Shown one piece after another: positions 23,611 to 25,518 of a stretch of DNA of 25,518 bases; position 1 is the stretch's first letter, and each line of letters starts with the position of its first letter. The stretch covers positions 1 through 25,518 of the forward strand of contig CAZWNV010000024.1 of NCBI GenBank assembly GCA_964635265.1. Reading direction: 5' to 3'. The translations under genes and the position numbers were made by a program. The DNA is from M55B175 sp964635265. Its GTDB lineage: Bacteria; Desulfobacterota; Desulfobacteria; Desulfobacterales; Desulfosalsimonadaceae. Below the pieces are notes generated by a model. The model saw only the letters and a program-made list of their open reading frames with translations. It did not search any database and was not told the DNA's origin.

Positions 23611-24300
23611 TCAGGACCGGGAATCCGTCATCTGGTGCTTGATGTTAATGCCCTCGGAGATGAAGGCCACGTGTTCGCCGATGTTTGTGGCCAGATCGCT
23701 TACCCGCTCCAGACAGCGCGATATGATGATGGTCTGAATGGAGCGCCGGGTGTTGATTTTGCGATTTTCCTCAATGGGTGTGCTCTCGGCCATGTATTCC
23801 ACCAGCGACTGCAGCACCTGCAGGGTATACTGGTCCGCGCGGTCGTCCATCCGGCCGATTTCATAGGCTGCTTTCACGTCCGCGTTGGCCATGCATTCGA
23901 TGGCCCTTCTCACCATGGAGAGGCTTACCTCGATGAGCTGCTCCATTTCCGGTATCCGCTCAAGCGGCGGGAATTTGCAGAGGAAAATGCTGCGCTGGCT
24001 GATGTTGACGGCCTGGTCGGCGATGCGTTCGAGTTCATTGCTGATTTTGGCCGTGCCGATGATGGTGCGCAGATCTCTTGCCATGGGCTGCTCCAGAGCG
24101 AGCAGCCGCAGCGTGTATTGATCCACCTCCACTTCCAGTTCGTTGACTTGGCGGTCCCCGTCAATGACCGACTGTGCCAGTTCCTCATCCCTTTCCAGGT
24201 AGGCGTTGGTGGCATCTTCCATGGCGCGCTGCGTGAGGGCGGCCATGTTGAGAATGGTCATTTTGAGATTTTCCAGCTCCTGAAAGAAATGGCGTTCCAT
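23611..24300 (-). CDS. phoU: Phosphate signalling regulator PhoU
   Basis: 229 residues, the normal length, made of two three-helix PhoU repeats. The metal-binding ExxxD-type motifs are present in both: NELERIADQAVNIS and CLERVSDLATNIGEH. PhoU connects the Pst transporter with the PhoR kinase and represses the phosphate-starvation response when phosphate is plentiful. The ATG at 24300 has AGGA at about -14, a loose match. It lies 62 bases after pstB and is the last gene of the operon visible here; its stop lies three bases from the convergent pseudouridine synthase, with no terminator between them. Confidence 0.95.
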   Translation of the reverse strand: MERHFFQELENLKMTILNMAALTQRAMEDATNAYLERDEELAQSVIDGDRQVNELEVEVDQYTLRLLALEQPMARDLRTIIGTAKISNELERIADQAVNISQRSIFLCKFPPLERIPEMEQLIEVSLSMVRRAIECMANADVKAAYEIGRMDDRADQYTLQVLQSLVEYMAESTPIEENRKINTRRSIQTIIISRCLERVSDLATNIGEHVAFISEGINIKHQMTDSRS

Positions 24301-24362
24301 AATGTCTGCGATCCTGTTGGCCTGGGATTTTCCATCATCGGCAGTTCCGCCGTCCGCGGGGA

Positions 24363-25124
24363 TCAGCCGAATCTTCCGGTTATATAGTCTTCGGTTTGCT
24401 GCAGCCGGGGCCTGGTGAACAACATTTCCGTCTCGCCGGTTTCAATCAGACGGCCCATGTAGAAAAAGGCCGTGATGTCTGAGACCCTTGCGGCCTGCTG
24501 CATGTTGTGCGTGACAATGATAATGGTAAAATGTTTTTTCAACTCGTGGACGAGGTCCTCGATTTTTTGCGTGGCAATGGGATCCAGGGCGGAGGCCGGC
24601 TCGTCCATCAATATGACTTCCGGCTCCACGGAAAGGGCCCTGGCGATGCACAGACGCTGCTGCTGACCGCCGGAGAGGCCCAGTGCGGAGGCATGGAGCC
24701 GGTCTTTTACCTCCCCCCACAGGGCCGCCTGCCTGAGGCTTGTCTCCACTTTTTCCGCGATTTGGTTTTTGTCGCGGACACCGTTTACGCGCAGCCCGTA
24801 GGCCACGTTGTCATATATGGTCTTGGGGAAAGGGTTGGGTTTTTGAAAGACCATGCCCACGCGGCGGCGCAGGTGTACCACGTCCATATACTGGCTGTAA
24901 ATGTTCTCCCCGTCGATATGGATTTCCCCCTCCACCGCAGTGCCGGGGATCAAATCGTTCATCCGGTTGATACACCGCAGAAACGTGCTTTTGCCGCATC
25001 CGGAGGGCCCGATTAAAGCGCTTACCTGGTTTTTTCGAAATGCAATGGAAATATCCTCAAGCGCCCGGAAATCGCCGTAGAAGAAGTTCAGTCCGGAGGC
25101 GACGATTTTATTCTGCTCTGCCAT
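24363..25124 (-). CDS. pstB: Phosphate ABC transporter ATP-binding protein
   Basis: 253-residue ABC ATPase energising high-affinity phosphate uptake through PstCA. Walker A GPSGCGKST (39-47), the Q-loop in VFQKPNPFPKTIYDNV (the PNPFP stretch is diagnostic for PstB), signature LSGGQQQR, Walker B VILMDEPASALDP and the switch histidine in IVTHNMQQA are all present. The ATG at 25124 has AAGGA seven bases upstream and begins four bases after the kinase stop. The frame is open further upstream to 25421, but that stretch is the kinase gene read in another frame. Confidence 0.96.
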   Translation of the reverse strand: MAEQNKIVASGLNFFYGDFRALEDISIAFRKNQVSALIGPSGCGKSTFLRCINRMNDLIPGTAVEGEIHIDGENIYSQYMDVVHLRRRVGMVFQKPNPFPKTIYDNVAYGLRVNGVRDKNQIAEKVETSLRQAALWGEVKDRLHASALGLSGGQQQRLCIARALSVEPEVILMDEPASALDPIATQKIEDLVHELKKHFTIIIVTHNMQQAARVSDITAFFYMGRLIETGETEMLFTRPRLQQTEDYITGRFG

Positions 25125-25128
25125 GGGT

Positions 25129-25518
25129 TCATCCTTCTGGTGATGGCCGGGGTTGTTCGTTTTCCGCAGCAGGTTTTTGCAGGGTAAAGCAAAACACCGA
25201 TCCCCTGGAATGTCCTTCCGGCGGACTCTCCACCCATATGCGTCCCCCCAGGCTTTGTACTGCATGGCGGCAGATGGCAAGGCCCAGGCCGGTGCCCCCG
25301 GAGGCCCGGCTGCGCTCCTTGTCCACCCGGTAGAAGCGTTCAAAAATGCGTTTCTGGTGTCTTGGAGAAATCCCCGGGCCTTCGTCGCGAACGGCAAAAA
25401 GCAGATGATCCTTTTGATCACGTGTGGAAACCGTGACCGCCGTGCCTTCCGGGCTGTGCCGGATGGCGTTGTCGAGCAGATTGGAGAAAATCCGGGTGAT
25501 GGTGCCGCTCTCCCCTTC
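25129..25518 (-). CDS. phoR: PhoR-like sensor histidine kinase, C-terminal catalytic domain (partial)
   Basis: The last 129 residues of a histidine kinase; the N-terminus lies beyond the right edge. The ATP-binding HATPase_c boxes are in order: N box NLLDNAIRHSP, G1 DEGPGIS, F box FERFYRVDKERS and G2 GGTGLGLAI. The protein ends in a short Pro/Glu-rich tail. Adjacency to pstB and phoU (four bases from pstB) makes the phosphate sensor PhoR the likely identity. Its sensor domain and phosphorylatable histidine are not visible, so the symbol rests on context. Confidence 0.8.
   Translation of the reverse strand, partial: EGESGTITRIFSNLLDNAIRHSPEGTAVTVSTRDQKDHLLFAVRDEGPGISPRHQKRIFERFYRVDKERSRASGGTGLGLAICRHAVQSLGGRIWVESPPEGHSRGSVFCFTLQKPAAENEQPRPSPEG

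Noticed and set aside
25125..25421. N-terminal extension of pstB
   Set aside because: The extension overlaps the kinase C-terminus in another frame; PstB family length and AAGGA support the start at 25124.

Overview
The window is GC-rich, gene-dense bacterial DNA. It most resembles a Desulfobacterota (former Deltaproteobacteria) chromosome. That placement is an inference from gene content and protein style, such as an MSHA-type pilus locus whose MshM-like ATPase carries a LysM module; no rRNA or other marker confirms it. A run of exactly 100 N (8021-8120) shows that this is a scaffold joining two contigs. I see no rRNA, tRNA, CRISPR array, transposase or integrase.

Left edge to 3.9 kb (minus strand): a four-gene set that probably modifies a surface glycan. 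In transcription order it holds a Gfo/Idh/MocA oxidoreductase, a radical SAM protein with a SPASM-like C-terminus, a GT2 glycosyltransferase, and a WaaP/InaA-type kinase that runs off the window. The kinase starts at a TTG that overlaps the stop codon of the glycosyltransferase. A TTGACA promoter candidate precedes the set.

3.9 to 17.4 kb (mostly minus strand): a near-complete MSHA-type (type IVa-like) pilus locus. Read from the right, the order is mshI (PilM+PilN-like), mshJ (PilO-like), mshK (PilP-like), mshL (secretin), mshM (ExeA-type ATPase with LysM), mshE (assembly ATPase with MshEN c-di-GMP motifs), mshG (platform protein), mshA-like pilin, then the minor pilins mshC, mshD, mshO and a long mshP-like protein. 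This matches the Vibrio msh order, with no visible mshN, mshF, mshB or mshQ. Between the pilin and the minor-pilin block lies an oppositely oriented multi-spanning membrane protein with TPRs (TMTC/GT-C type), a candidate pilin glycosyltransferase. It and the pilin converge on the N gap, so both are truncated.

17.5 to 23.6 kb: housekeeping genes. These are a fold-type I aminotransferase, a CLC chloride channel/transporter with two CBS domains (plus strand), truA (minus, overlapping the CLC 3' end by 37 bp), argJ and an RsuA/RluB-family pseudouridine synthase (plus). A heptamer tandem repeat lies between truA and argJ.

23.6 kb to right edge (minus strand): a phosphate-response operon made of the C-terminus of a PhoR-like histidine kinase, pstB and phoU. 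PstS, PstC and PstA are not in the window.

The genes most worth attention are the c-di-GMP-regulated pilus machine, its embedded putative glycosyltransferase, its atypically long beta-rich MshP-like subunit, and the radical SAM/GT2/kinase set next to it.
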